Shown piece by piece: positions 35,824-47,235 of a stretch of DNA of 64,000 nt. Below the pieces are notes generated by a model. That model saw only the letters and a list, made by a program, of their open reading frames with translations. It made no database searches and was not told where the DNA came from. Numbering within the stretch: position 1 is the first letter of the stretch; each line of letters opens with the position of its first letter. Source of the stretch: Nectonema munidae. Taxonomy: Eukaryota > Nematomorpha > Nectonematoida > Nectonematidae. The stretch spans positions 560,001 through 624,000 of the forward strand of contig JAUIRK010000970.1 of NCBI GenBank assembly GCA_030549495.1, written 5' to 3'. The position numbers and the translations under genes are program-made.

Positions 35824-36069
35824 ATGCCAGTCTCTTCTACAACTCCAATCTATTCAGGCCATGCACCCTCTTGCTTTGACAAAATGAAAATGGGCTTTAA
35901 AATCGGATTTTTCGTTGGCATGGTTAGTGGAGGCTTGTTTGGAGGCTTTTCTGCGATTCGCTATGGCTTACGAGGCAAAGAATTTGTTGTGACTATGGGC
36001 AAGACCATGTTACAAGCTGGTGGAACCTTTGGCACATTCATGGGCATCGGTTCAGGTCTCAGGTGTTAG
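35824..36069 (+). CDS. ROMO1: ROMO1, reactive oxygen species modulator 1
   Basis: Encodes an 81-residue protein; human ROMO1 has 79. ROMO1 is a mitochondrial inner-membrane protein linked to ROS production, cristae/fusion control and, in later work, import of i-AAA subunits. The sequence has the family hallmarks: SCFDKMKMGFKIGFFVGM, then GGLFGGFSAIRYGLRGKE, GKTMLQAGGTFGTFMGIGSG and a C-terminal RC. Two hydrophobic glycine-rich segments (about 22-44 and 56-78) form the transmembrane hairpin; both conserved cysteines (one in SCFD, one at the C-terminus) are present. The coding region is a single exon. A TTTTCTAG acceptor-like site just upstream of the ATG could end a 5'UTR intron. AATAAA signals follow at about 36138 and 36227. 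A retrocopy is possible, but no poly-A tail is visible and the frame is intact. Confidence 0.93.
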   Translation: MPVSSTTPIYSGHAPSCFDKMKMGFKIGFFVGMVSGGLFGGFSAIRYGLRGKEFVVTMGKTMLQAGGTFGTFMGIGSGLRC

Positions 36070-36477
36070 CGTTCACTCTCCATCTCTTCTGAAAGGGGAG
36101 TCAAATGTGTCCGCATGCATTGCCAAGCTCTTTCCTCAATAAATGAGATAATATCTGCAGCCAAAAGATGCTAACTTTTTTGTCATTTGTATTGAAGAAC
36201 TCTCTACTCTTTTATTCTAAGTTTGAATAAATAATATTTTTGTTTATTCTGTTATGCCCGCCCCTTTATTAAAATATGTAAGATAGTGACAGCTTCTTGA
36301 AGCTTTTTTTACTACAGTCCAACATAGTTAAAATTGAAATTAACATTTTTAACATATTGCAGGATTCCTATGTGTATTTTTTTTTGAATCACAAAATAAT
36401 TTATTTGAAAAATATTCAACCAGAATTTTATAATACATTTACATATTTTATTTGGATATATTTTATTAAACAAAGAT

Positions 36478-36900
36478 TTTTAGATATACTTTTGTTATTT
36501 TCGGATGTGAAACTAAAAAGTGATGTCCCAAAACTGGATTGTGATTAGAAATTGTAATCTTTTCTAGATTTTTATTAACTGTAAAAATAAAGAATACGTG
36601 TTTAAATGATAGCAATTCTTTATCATTTTCTTCCTTTTTGACACTTCCTATGTTTTTTAAACATCCAAAATTTATGCCAGTCAGTATGAATTCATAAATT
36701 AGAGAAAATCAAAATTCCAAGATCGAATGCTTTGAAAATGAAATAGTTAAGAAAAAAGAAATATATAGTGATTTGCTTTTTCCTAAGATGCGTAAAAAGA
36801 GTTTTCCTAATTCAAACTATATTGCCTCGTCATACAATGTTAAAATCAAGTCAATGCCTTACAAGAAATCTTTCTGTGTTACCACTGTTTACCGTTTAAT
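36478..36900 (+). repeat. dispersed repeat, copy split by piggyBac (left part)
   Basis: The left part of the repeat also found at 7390-7962. It carries the parallel frame end SDVKLKSDVPKLDCD-stop (36546). The rest of the repeat continues at 43741-43862 on the far side of the piggyBac element. Confidence 0.85.
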
Positions 36901-36989
36901 TTAACCCTATTAGTGACGTCCTATTTTCATTTCCTCAGTAGCCCCCTCGGTTTTTCTTGAATAATTCCAAATTTTTATAAAATTTTCGT

Positions 36990-37410
36990 GGGAACCTACT
37001 AAATGATGATTGCGAATCTGATCGTGACATTTATTTTTTATAAAAATCAATCAAACTTGTCAAAAATTGATTGATATTTGACAGCTCAACTAAAAAAAGA
37101 AACCTTTAGTTTAAATGAGTATACAAAATTTTTTACACATATATACCCATTTTCAAGTGTGCTGAACACGATGGTCGCGTTAATTTTTTAGAAAAATCAA
37201 GCAAACCTGTCAAAAAATTGATTGATATATGACAGCTCAACTAAAAAAAAGAACCTTTTAGTTTAAATGGTTATACAAAGTTTTCTATTTATATACACCC
37301 ATTTTCAAGTGTGCTGAATACGATGGTCACGTTAATTTTAAAAAAAAATCATTCAAACCTATCAAAAAATTGATTGATATATGACAGCTCAACTTAAAAA
37401 AGAACCTTTT
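36990..37410 (+). repeat. left subterminal tandem repeat of piggyBac element
   Basis: Three units of about 145 bases. Each contains CCCATTTTCAAGTGTGCTGA (or a variant), GATGGTCGCGTTAATTTT, CCTGTCAAAAAATTGATTGA and TATGACAGCTCAACT. Repeated subterminal motifs of this kind are candidate transposase-binding sites. Confidence 0.85.
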
Positions 37411-37886
37411 AGTTCGGGGGAATGAAGTTATAACCTCTCAAACTTTCTTACATTTGTATATATATATATAAAATAAGCTCCCTCTTCTTCACAAAATGCC
37501 ATCCAAGTTTTGCCAAGGTAACGATGTATATATTGAGAAAAATTATATATAGAACGTATACACTTATAAGAGACATCATACTGCATATTTATCTTTGAGA
37601 GGTCGATATTTAACCATTGACCGTTTGTATACCTCTTTAGAGCTAGCTGATTGGCTGAATAAAAAAGGATTAATTATAGTCGGTACAATAGACACAAGAA
37701 GAAAGTATTTCGCAAAGTATAAAAAGTTTAGATAATAGAGATTAATTTTCTTATAAGTTTTGCTGGGATATAGATAGAGAATTTTTATCAATTCATAGAT
37801 ATGTAGTATTTTCTAAATCAAAAGGAAAGAAAAATGTATTAGTTTTGACTTCCAGACCCCCCATTTTAGGAATTACAGTAGACCAT

Positions 37887-38094
37887 TGTTGCAAATAGAG
37901 TGCCTCACAACATAATTTGAATGTTGTAGATAAAGTGGTGTCTCACAACATAGCTTAAAAACTCACAATTTACAACTAACCGTCTAACCACAATCACCCT
38001 GTTTTCAATAGTATATAAGCCTTCACATTTCTTTATCTTCGTTGAAAGTAAAGCCTACTTTTCTTTAAATTAATTTATTTCTTACTTTACAACA
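37887..38094 (+). repeat. left LTR of the Ty3/gypsy element
   Basis: A 208-base LTR beginning TGTTGCAAATAG and ending TTACAACA, with a TATA-like TAGTATATAAG and a downstream AAATTAATTTA tract. It pairs with 41033-41244. Confidence 0.92.
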
Positions 38095-41032
38095 ATTTAC
38101 TTTCAACCTGTCACCTCTATGGACAAGTTTCTGCGTCCAGAAAGACTTGACATAGATCCCAACTCTGTCACTGCAACTGACGAGTGGAAACTTATCTCTC
38201 GATCCTGAAAAGCAACTCCTTGCAACTAAATCCTGAAGATCGTCTTGTATTAATACAGATAAAGATGTTGCAACTAGTAATGATGAATCAATCCTTGCAA
38301 CTATAATTGATGCTAACAATAAATCTTGTACTTGTTTTTGTAGGGAGGTACCTGCTAAGTCTGATTCTGTGATAGGTGCTACTAGTGTTAAATTCAATTC
38401 TAAGGTTTTAATTATGAGAAAAGTAGGTCAAGTTCAAGCCAACTGTTTGATTGATACAGGATCCACTGAAAGCTTTGTTTCTTCGGTATTTGTAAACAAG
38501 GTAAGATTAAGGGTGTTTCCACTTAATAGAGTTGTGAGTATGGCTTCATCTGATCCATACTGTGCCAATATTAGGCTATTGTTTAGAAAGTTTGGTATTC
38601 AAAGAGAGCACATCATAACATTAAATTAAACGTCTTAGAGAATCTCATAAGTGACATAGTTCTTGGGCAAGATTTTATTTGTGCTCACAAATTTCTTAAG
38701 TTCGATTTAGGAGGAAAACTTCCTGGCATTCAGGTGTGTTCCCTTTCGGAATTACAATCACCGTCTCCGTCGTTATTCCGCTATAACTAAAGATTGCCGT
38801 CCTGTAGCAACCAAATCTAGGCAGTATAGCTATTCAGATAGTGAATTCATATAGAGCCATGTGGAGAGCACAGCCATTTGTAGCGAAAACCACAAACCGC
38901 GCATGACTTACTCAATTAGATGCCTATCCTCTGCCTAAAATTGAATGCATAGTAAATGAAGTAGCGCGCAATAAAGTTTTCACTAGCTTAGATCTGAAGT
39001 CTGCGTATCATCAGGTAAAGCTCGCTGCAGGTGATAAAGCGTATACTGCATTCCAGTGGAAACATAAGTTGTATCAGTTTACACGAATACCTTTTGGTCT
39101 TACGAATGCTGTGCCATGTTTTCAGAGAATTATTGATAGAATCATAGACGCTGAAAAATTAACGGGTGTGTATGCGTATCTAGATAACAACGATCGCAGG
39201 CAGTGATATTATTGAACATAACAAAAACATAGAAGCCTTCATGAATGCTGCTAGAAAAGCTAACATTACTTTCAATGAAGCTAAATCGCAAATAGCTAAA
39301 AACGAAATTTGTCTTCTTGGCTACAAGATTAGTCATAATGTGGTAAATCCTGACCCTAATAGAGTTGCACCGCTACTTGAAATGAGGCCTCCCGATAATC
39401 TGAAATCATTAAAGAGGGTCATAGGTCTTTTCGCATACCATGCGCGCTGGATTCCTCATTATTCAGATCATATAAGACCTTTGATTACAGCTGCCTCATC
39501 TCCACTCTGCGAAGAGGCAACTGCTGCCTTTGGAAAACTTAAAAGATGACTTAGTAAAGCTAGTCTGCGAGTGATAGATCCTAACCAACCTCTAGTTGTT
39601 GAAACGGATGCTAGTAATTTTGCTATAGCGGCTTCACTTAATCAAAGCGGGCAACCAATCGCCTTTCACGCTAGAACGTTGCGAAAAAATGAGAAACCAC
39701 ACTCGTCTTTAGAAAAAGAAGCATGCGCAATAATGGAAGCTATAAGGAAATGGAAACACTACTTGTTAGGACGCCATTTCACATTAATCACAGATCAAGA
39801 AACTCTATCATACATGTTTAATAGGAGACATTCAGGTAAAATAAAAAACGATAAACTTTTGAGATGGCGAATAGAACTGCCATCTTATGATTATGATGTA
39901 AAATATAGAAAAGGGAGTCTGAATATCGTTGCCGATACGCTTTCAAGGGCTGTTTTCGCTTTCACAGACAGTTCTACCCTTTATGATATACATAACCAGT
40001 TTTGCCATCCTAGAGTAACAAGAATGGTCCATTTTATACGGAATAAAAATGTGCCTTTTTCAATTCTGGAAATCAATGATTAAAGGTTGCAAAATTTGTA
40101 ATGAAACGAAGCCAAGGTTTTATACTCCCTTAGTTAAAGCTACTAGACCATGGGAGAGACGGACTATAGACTTCAAATGCGGACTCCCCCTTTCCAATGG
40201 GTATACAATCTTCCTAACAATCATAGACGAGTGGTCACGCTTTCCGTTTGTATTTCCTTGTAAGGACATGAGTGCCAAAACAGTTATGCGTTGTTTGAGC
40301 TCTTTGTTTTCTATTTGCGGCTTACCTGAGTACATCCACAGTGACAGAGGCTCTTCCTTTTTGTCACAAGAACTTCAACAATATTTGCTCAATCTAGGAG
40401 TGGCAACAAGTCGCACTACCCACTACAATCCAACTGGCAACTCACAGTGTGAAAGATACAATGGAATTGTTTGGAAGAGCATTTGCCTAGCTCTAAAAGC
40501 ACGTAATCTTGACGTAAAAGCTTGGCAAGATGTTTTGAGAGACGCCCTACACTCAATTCGATCTTTGCTGTGTACTGCAACTGGATTTACTCCTCATGAA
40601 AGATTCATAGCTTTTCCAAGAAGGTCTACATACGGAGTCTCTTTACCATCTTGGATTATGTCTCCTGGCAACGTACTTCTGAAAAAAAAAGCCAAGAAAT
40701 TATAAGTACAGCGCTGAAGTTGAAGAGGTTGAACTATTACAAGCAACACCCTCTTACGCTCACGTTCGTTTACCCAACGGAAACGAAACCACCGTAAACT
40801 TAAAAGACTTGGCTCCTCTTAACGACAGTTCTACGAAACATCTTGACTCCAACCCGACACTAACTAATCAAGCTGAAAATTTAGAACAACAAAATAATGG
40901 TTCTAGAGATTCTCCAACTTCATCGCACTTCCACAGTGAAAAAATCGTAGAAAACCGCTACCCAAAAAGAGAAAGGCGTGCTCCAGATAGATGGAAATAT
41001 TAAAAAAAAAAGAGGGGGTGAATGTTGTAAAT

Positions 41033-41244
41033 AAAGTGCCTCACAACATAATTGGAATGTTGTAGATAAAGTGGTGCCTCACAACATAGCTTACAAGCTC
41101 AGAATTCACTGGCAATTTACAACTAACCCTCTAACCACAATCACTCTGTTTTCAATAGTATATAATAAGCCTTCACATTTCTTTATCTTCGTTGAAAGTA
41201 AAGCCTACTTTTCTTCAAATAAATTTATTTCTTACTTTACAACA
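41033..41244 (+). repeat. right LTR of the Ty3/gypsy element
   Basis: A 212-base LTR beginning TGTTGTAAATAA and ending TTACAACA, preceded by the purine tract AAAAAGAGGGGGTGAA. A few substitutions and small indels separate it from the left LTR. Confidence 0.92.
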
Positions 41245-42639
41245 ACGATGAAAAAAGTTAACCTGCAATTTTTAAACAGTACGATTTTTCCAAGGGTGGG
41301 ACGGATATATTCGATCAGAGAATAAGAAATTATTCAAGAAATAGATAAACAAAAAATGGACAGTACCCGCTTTTTCTTATCTATTAGATACAGCAAGAGT
41401 AAATTCAGGTACTATTTTTGCTTTTAATAATGAGAAAAACCAAAGAAATGTAAATTCATTAAGTTTAGGAGTAGAACTAGCAAAAATTTGATTCTCCCAT
41501 ATCTTTATTCAAGGAAAAAAATAGGCCTCCAAAGCGAAATTTTGCGTAAAATTGATACTTCCATATTTATTATAATAGGTGAGAAGGTTCAAAAATCAAT
41601 AGCTTCTTTGCCCGAGTCAACTGTTAGACGTAGGTGCAAGGTATGCCTTGAGGAAGTTCAAGGAACCGAGCAAAAGAAAAAAAAGATCCTCTTTCTAAAA
41701 CATCGTCTGTTTGTAATGTATGCGGTATTTCGCTTTGTAAAAAACATTCAGTAATAGTATGACCTGATTGTAATGGTTAGCCTGTTCAAATATTTTTTTC
41801 AGTATAATTGTTTCTAATTTTCTGCATGTTTTATAATTTTTTTAATCTTTTTATACGTATAATAATTTTGTAATAAATATTTTTGTTTTTTTGAATCTTG
41901 ATTATCAAAAAGACAAATTTTTGAATAAAATTATTCTCTTTTTTTTAACTATTTTTATTATCCTTGACAGTTTTTAATAAAGGAGATCATTCACTTTTTT
42001 TAGAAAATTTTATGCAGAAAACTCATGAGGTGAAAATATTTTTCATTTTAGAGAAACGATACGACAACCAAATGATTAGATATAAAAAAACGATCAAATT
42101 TTTATTATAAATAAATTATGTTTCAACTTTATCATCTTCGTTCATTTGTATATTGTTTGATTATACGTATAAGACTTTCTCAAAATGGTCAAACACGAAA
42201 CTTATTTAAATTGACCGATTCAGCTTGTTTCGAGATATTGTAGAGTGAATGGTATAAACCAACTGTCTTTCTCCTTCAAATAAAATGATGCGCATCAAAA
42301 TATGCCTCTACAGAGTCCTTCTTTTGTATTTAATTAATTTCATTAAAAAAATCACCTTATTGAATTCGGTATAAAATCCCTTTTTAGTTTTATATTATTT
42401 TCAATTATATTTTCTTTTTTTGCAATTTTGTTTTGCCTACTTATAATTCTATTTGTTCTGTGACAAAATAAATTACATTTATATAGCTACGTATAACTAT
42501 TTAATCATGGAGTCCATTATTTCAGTTGAAGCGTCATATGTCAATCATCTTTTGACAGGTATGATTAATTTTTATAAAAAATAAACATCACTGTTGGATT
42601 CAGCCTACTTGAAAAATTTGATTCACGCTTACAAGTATT

Positions 42640-43300
42640 TTCAAATTCTAAATCTAAAAACAATCTATAATTGGCATTGTTGATTTGTTATAAAAATGTG
42701 TGTATTTCATGTAAAATTTGAATGAATGTTTTCGTAGTCAAATTTTAGATGTAAACCGCAAATTTTGTTTTTGAGAACAATTTTTAGAAGTGAACCACAA
42801 ATTTATTTTACACTTATAGGTAATTTTGAATCCAAATGCAAAAACAATCTATAAATAAAATTGGCATTGTTGATTTGATATGAAAATGTGTATATTTCAT
42901 GTAAAATTTGAATGAATGTTTTCAAAGACAGATTTTAGAAATAAACCGCAACTTTGTTTCACACTTATAAGTATTTTGAAATCCAAATGCAAAAATAATC
43001 TATAAATGAAATTGGCATTGTTGATTTGATATGAAAATGTGTATATTTAATGTAAAATTTGAATGAGTGTTCTCGAAGACAGATTTTAGAAATAAACCGC
43101 AACTTTGTTTCACACTTATAAGTATTTTGAAATCCAAATGCAAAAATAATATATAAATGAAATTGCGATTGTTGATTTGTTATAATAATGTGTATATTCC
43201 ATGTAAAATTTGAATGAATGTTTTTATGAGACAGATTTTAGAAGTAAACCGCAAGTTTGTTAAACACTTATAGGTATCAATTTCTAAATTCCAAAAATGA
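42640..43300 (+). repeat. right subterminal tandem repeat of piggyBac element
   Basis: Four to five units of about 125-135 bases with GGCATTGTTGATTTGATATG, TTCATGTAAAATTTGAATGA, AGATTTTAGAAATAAACCGC and CACTTATAAGTATTTTGAAA. The unit sequence is unrelated to that of the left array, so the two ends of the element carry different arrays. Confidence 0.85.
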
Positions 43301-43740
43301 AATCAGCATACCCGATTTGATATAAAAAATATATTTCATGTAAAATTTGAAGGTATATTTTATTAGATATATTTCTCATCAATCAAAATTTTGATTGACA
43401 TTTCCCAAAAAGTAACCATGATTTTGAAAAAATTTAAACTATAAAGTATTATGTGTTCAAAACTGTATATATTTATAAATTTTCAAACGAATATATAATA
43501 TAAAACCAAAGTTATAAGCTTAACTAGAGATACTGTCATAATTTTGCTGAAAAAGTTTAACATTTGATTTTGATTGACAGATTTAGGCATGAAAGGATCA
43601 TTCAACTGCCATGAAAATTGTATCAAAAGATGCAGCTATCAATTTTAGGAAATGTCACGAAGTATGGTAGCAAAAGATGTAGCCAATTTGGTACAAGAGA
43701 AATTTTAGCCCCCCCCCCCCCCCGTCACTGATAGGGTTAA

Positions 43741-43862
43741 AGCAACAAATATATTCTCTATTGGAAATTCAGCTCGATCTTTTTTAAACTTTGATAATAG
43801 TTGACTTGGTAAGTGACATATTTAGTACCCTTCCAATAGAAAATTATATGTAAGAATTTACA
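43741..43862 (+). repeat. dispersed repeat, right part after piggyBac
   Basis: AGCAACAAATATATTCTCT onward matches 7823-7962, completing the repeat interrupted at 36900. Homology stops near ATGTAAGAATT in both copies. Confidence 0.85.
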
Positions 43863-45352
43863 ATACTATTCGATTAAAACAATACAATCCATTTATAAAG
43901 CTTGTTGATAAATTAATAATCACTTGCAAGGAACAGATAAAGGCCATTTTTAAGTAGCTTAGTGTATTCATGAAAAAGATCTATTTCTATTCTTAGCAAT
44001 CAAAATGGAAAACGAGATAAACCATTATTTTTTATCTAAGCAAAAATATAAGTGTATATTCTGATAGAAGTAAAATTCTGACTTCTCTCTTTAAGTTTTG
44101 ACTCAACAAAAGTAAAATGGATTTGTGTGATCTGCTATTTTCAAATTTTAAACTTATATTTTTGGGTCATAATGATGATGCTTTATAAATTCTTGGTAGT
44201 CATTAAAATTTAAGAGAAATCCTAATATTGAACCTTGTATTAACAATGAAAACAGAACCTTATCCACTCCACTCCATCGTCCCCGAAACCCTGCTGAAAG
44301 ACTCAAAATATTGTCACAAAAAAGTTATTTTAATTTTTTAAATGAAACATTTTGTTTGAAATATCCATTTTATTCGACCACAGTCGACTTTACAAAAATA
44401 AAATCGTCTGCTTTTATTAATGCTTTTTAATACAAATCTTCTACTTTACATTAGATATCGTCTGATTATTCTGGTCGTTAATGGGTTAAGTAAAAGTTTA
44501 AAGGTTAAAGTCTAGATTCATTTTTAAAAATGTTACAAGATCATGAAATCAATTAAAAAACCTAAAGTACTTTAGTTTGTGGAAACCAAAAAAACCAGAA
44601 ATATTCTTTCCTCAAACAAATTTATCATTTCCGTTTTTGGAAATCACAAAATGTAATTAAATCTTTTCTACTTTCTTTCAAAATAACAGCTGATCATCAA
44701 TCCGAAAAAGTAAGGCCTGCAATGAGTGGAACATACAATACATGCGAAAAAGACCAGTTAACCTGGCATTAACTCGTAATCAAGGAAGAGAACGTAAATT
44801 GCATCTTTAATTTTTTAGGAAAGAACCACTCGCGCTTAACCACCGAGGGATAGGAAAATTCAAGATTGAAAAGAAGTCCAAATTATTCACTTCCGAAATA
44901 ATTTCCATTTTACAAGAAAAGATGCAAATTGATGAAAATTTTTTCATGATTTCTTTAGCGTATACGTTCGTCGATTTCGTCAAAATTATATCTGAACCGA
45001 TCCCCGTTCTTTTCCAATCAACTTTTCCGTTACTTTTGCCAGCATGCTTCCAACTTTAAAATTTAGAGATGTTTTTAAATATTTCATTCTCTCTTACAAA
45101 AAAATATAAATTATTCCGAAAAAGTGATTAGGGAGTAAAAATTTTTTTACAACTAACATCAATTTTTGTCTTTTCTAGTGCTAATATAAAAATATCTAAT
45201 CTTCAATATATAAAAATACTAAATGCTTCCAGTATTTTCAAAAGCGGCATGATATCATTGAACCCGACCCGAAATATATTTCGCACTTCGAACACCTAAA
45301 TTTGAAAATAGGACTTCGAAATTACTCCTTTCTATTACACTAAAGTAATTGC
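43863..45352. other. unassigned DNA with one MITE
   Basis: Apart from the TTAA-flanked MITE at 44.4 kb I see no gene or element. Confidence 0.5.
44362..44485. mobile_element. TTAA-flanked MITE, copy 1
   Basis: Shares AATGCTTTTTAATACAAATC and ATATCGTCTGATTATTCTGG with the 55.5 kb copy. The right end is CTGGTCGTTAATGGG followed by TTAA; the left end is eroded. Confidence 0.65.
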
Positions 45353-45483
45353 CGGCTAAAGATACCTTGAAGTGGTTTCATCGACACAGCGCCATTGCTT
45401 GAAAAAAGAAGGCGTGATGCTGAATCGAACCCAAGACTTTGTGGTACCGAAGCCACGTATCTGACCAAACTTCCTCACGTCTG
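45353..45483 (-). repeat. tRNA-derived SINE, minus-strand copy
   Basis: Reads as the reverse complement of the 9.0 kb family: GGTACCGAAGCCACGTATCT, ATCGAACCC (B box complement) and GATACCTTGAAGTGGTTTCA. Confidence 0.75.
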
Positions 45484-45939
45484 TATACTGCAAGATTACC
45501 CAAAAAGCATAGATAACGGTAGCGATCTATTGAAATCTTATTCGATTAAACCAGGCACTAATAAGGAATGATAGTCGACAATTTTGCGTGTAATTTTACA
45601 TGAAAGTTAAAAAAAAATTTTTTGTCTAATAAGGCACTTTATTTATAATTTCTTGCCCATATGATTCAAAACCTTAGTGGAACAACGTAATTTGATAGAT
45701 TTAATAAAGATTTCGTGTAGTTAGTTACTTGAAAATTTCCTATCATCATCATATAGCTACATTTTGAATATAAAGCTTTAAAAAGTTTTTTGCTATCAAC
45801 CAACTCTCAATACTGCATACTAATAAGAAATTGATTTTCGCCGAAATGAGAGATCGATTTTCTTCATTAGTATGACATTTTTTATAAATAGAGTCGCGAC
45901 AAAGTGTTGAAAGATCAGTTTTTATTATTTTAGTCTTTA

Positions 45940-46287
45940 ATGAGTCAAAAAATGAGTCTATTCGATTATATTGAGCCGGCGATGTCTAAAATTAAATCAG
46001 ATGACACAAAATCGATATATAATTCCTCCCTTTTTCACACAATCCAAAGATACCCATATGAAAAGAAGCGAAGAAATAATTTGTTCAAATGTGATCAATC
46101 TATGGGTTTGTACATTTCAGAAACCTTTCATACTGGAGATGGTTTTATGCCAACAGCTGGTACACAGAAGTTTGATAAGAAGAAAAGTATTTTTCCATTT
46201 TTATTAAGTTATCATCTAAGTTCTAAGGGGTGGAAAACCTTTTATGGGGTATGCGCCAAACACTTTTTTCTGATCATGATGCGCTAA
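45940..46287 (+). CDS. unrecognised 115-codon ORF
   Basis: An open frame with two early in-frame Met codons encoding MSLFDYIEPAMSKIKSDDTK, then YNSSLFHTIQRYPYEKKRRN and KCDQSMGLYISETFHTGDGF. The amino-acid mixture is less biased than in chance AT-rich ORFs nearby, and G+C is slightly higher. I recognise no domain, signal peptide or membrane segment, and no neighbouring exon. It may be a lineage-specific gene, one exon of a longer gene, or chance. Confidence 0.25.
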   Translation: MSQKMSLFDYIEPAMSKIKSDDTKSIYNSSLFHTIQRYPYEKKRRNNLFKCDQSMGLYISETFHTGDGFMPTAGTQKFDKKKSIFPFLLSYHLSSKGWKTFYGVCAKHFFLIMMR

Positions 46288-47235
46288 AATTTTTTATTCT
46301 TTTTCAACCTCTTAACCTTCAGAATAATCCGATGATTTGTACTAAAAAGCGTTTATAATTTTATCTTTGTAAAGTCCACTTAGGTTGTTAACTGGTTAAC
46401 TCAATTTAAAATATAAAACTATGTAATTAAAGAAAAATTTTAGTTTTATACTTCAAAAAAAATTTTTTATTATCATTATTTATGCAAAACTGCATTTGTA
46501 AACTTAACTGGTCACCCGTGAGATAATGGGTCAAATTGCTCGTATCTATTTTTTCATTTATGGAATTGTTAACGACAATCAAGACGATCCAACTCTTAAC
46601 ACATTAAGCAAAAAGTTGTTTACCTATTTCAAACAAATTTGATATTTCAAATATTCCATTATTAGATCATTTGATAAATCTAAAATCTTTTGCGGAACCT
46701 ACACTAAAAATATCTTAGACACTAATTGTCCACATTTCCGAAAATCAGTTTCAGTAAAAGCTGCTTAAGCATTAATTCTACTTTTTTCTTTCCTATGCAC
46801 ATACTCATTTTTCTTGAAAAAAATTATTTTTATTTTTCTATAATTATAACCATTTACTCTTCTACATGCCTTTAATTTCCTGATCTTTTAAAAACTTTTG
46901 TTTCTGTATTAATTTTAGACTTATACTCAGATAAGTAGCAAACGCGCCCAGAGGGCTAGGCCCCCTTGATAAAACGTGTGGCCAAACTGAAAAAATTAAT
47001 TATGATAACAAAAAAAAGTTCACTTATTTTATCTGCCCTTTCCTCTACTTTTTTTATTGCCCCCTCTGACAGTAAAAGCTCCCTTTACTAATTATAGAAT
47101 TTTTCTGCTCCCTCGAAGTTTAAAAACAGGATTTCCTACATATATGGTGGTAGAATTGAAAGAACTGTAACTTTAAGCCTTGCAATTTTGGTCGCTAAAG
47201 TAGATAGTGTTGGATCAGGAACAATCTGATCTATA

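Larger units (their letters stand above)
37887..41244 (+). mobile_element. Ty3/gypsy LTR element, broken, nested in piggyBac
   Basis: A short LTR element with direct repeats of 208 and 212 bases (37887-38094 and 41033-41244), both TGTTG...CAACA, and near-matching 5-base flanks (ACCAT/ACGAT). A purine tract precedes the right LTR. Parts in order: short gag-like region, aspartic protease with a DTGS motif (about 38.45 kb), reverse transcriptase (about 38.9-39.2 kb), RNase H (about 39.6-40.0 kb) and integrase core (about 40.15-40.6 kb). The order RT-RNase H-integrase is that of Ty3/gypsy. The LTRs differ at roughly one position in twenty by eye, so it is not recent. It is a broken fossil with about half a dozen lesions. 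Confidence 0.9.
36905..43736 (+). mobile_element. piggyBac element with nested LTR element
   Basis: Bounded by TTAA duplications at 36901-36904 and 43737-43740, with 14-base inverted ends CCCTATTAGTGACG and CCCTATCAGTGACG (13 of 14 match). Transposase remnants in plus sense: SLRGRYLTIDRLYTSLELAD and NKKGLIIVGTIDTRRKYF (37.60-37.73 kb), then after the nested LTR element KGGTDIFDQRIRNYS (third catalytic Asp, 41.29 kb) and the cysteine-rich tail RRRCKVCLEEVQG...CNVCGISLCKKHS (41.63-41.75 kb). The N-terminal transposase half is missing and the remainder carries stops. Subterminal tandem repeats flank the coding part on both sides, and a 15-C run sits next to the right inverted end. Without the nested element it is about 3.5 kb. 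Confidence 0.92.
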
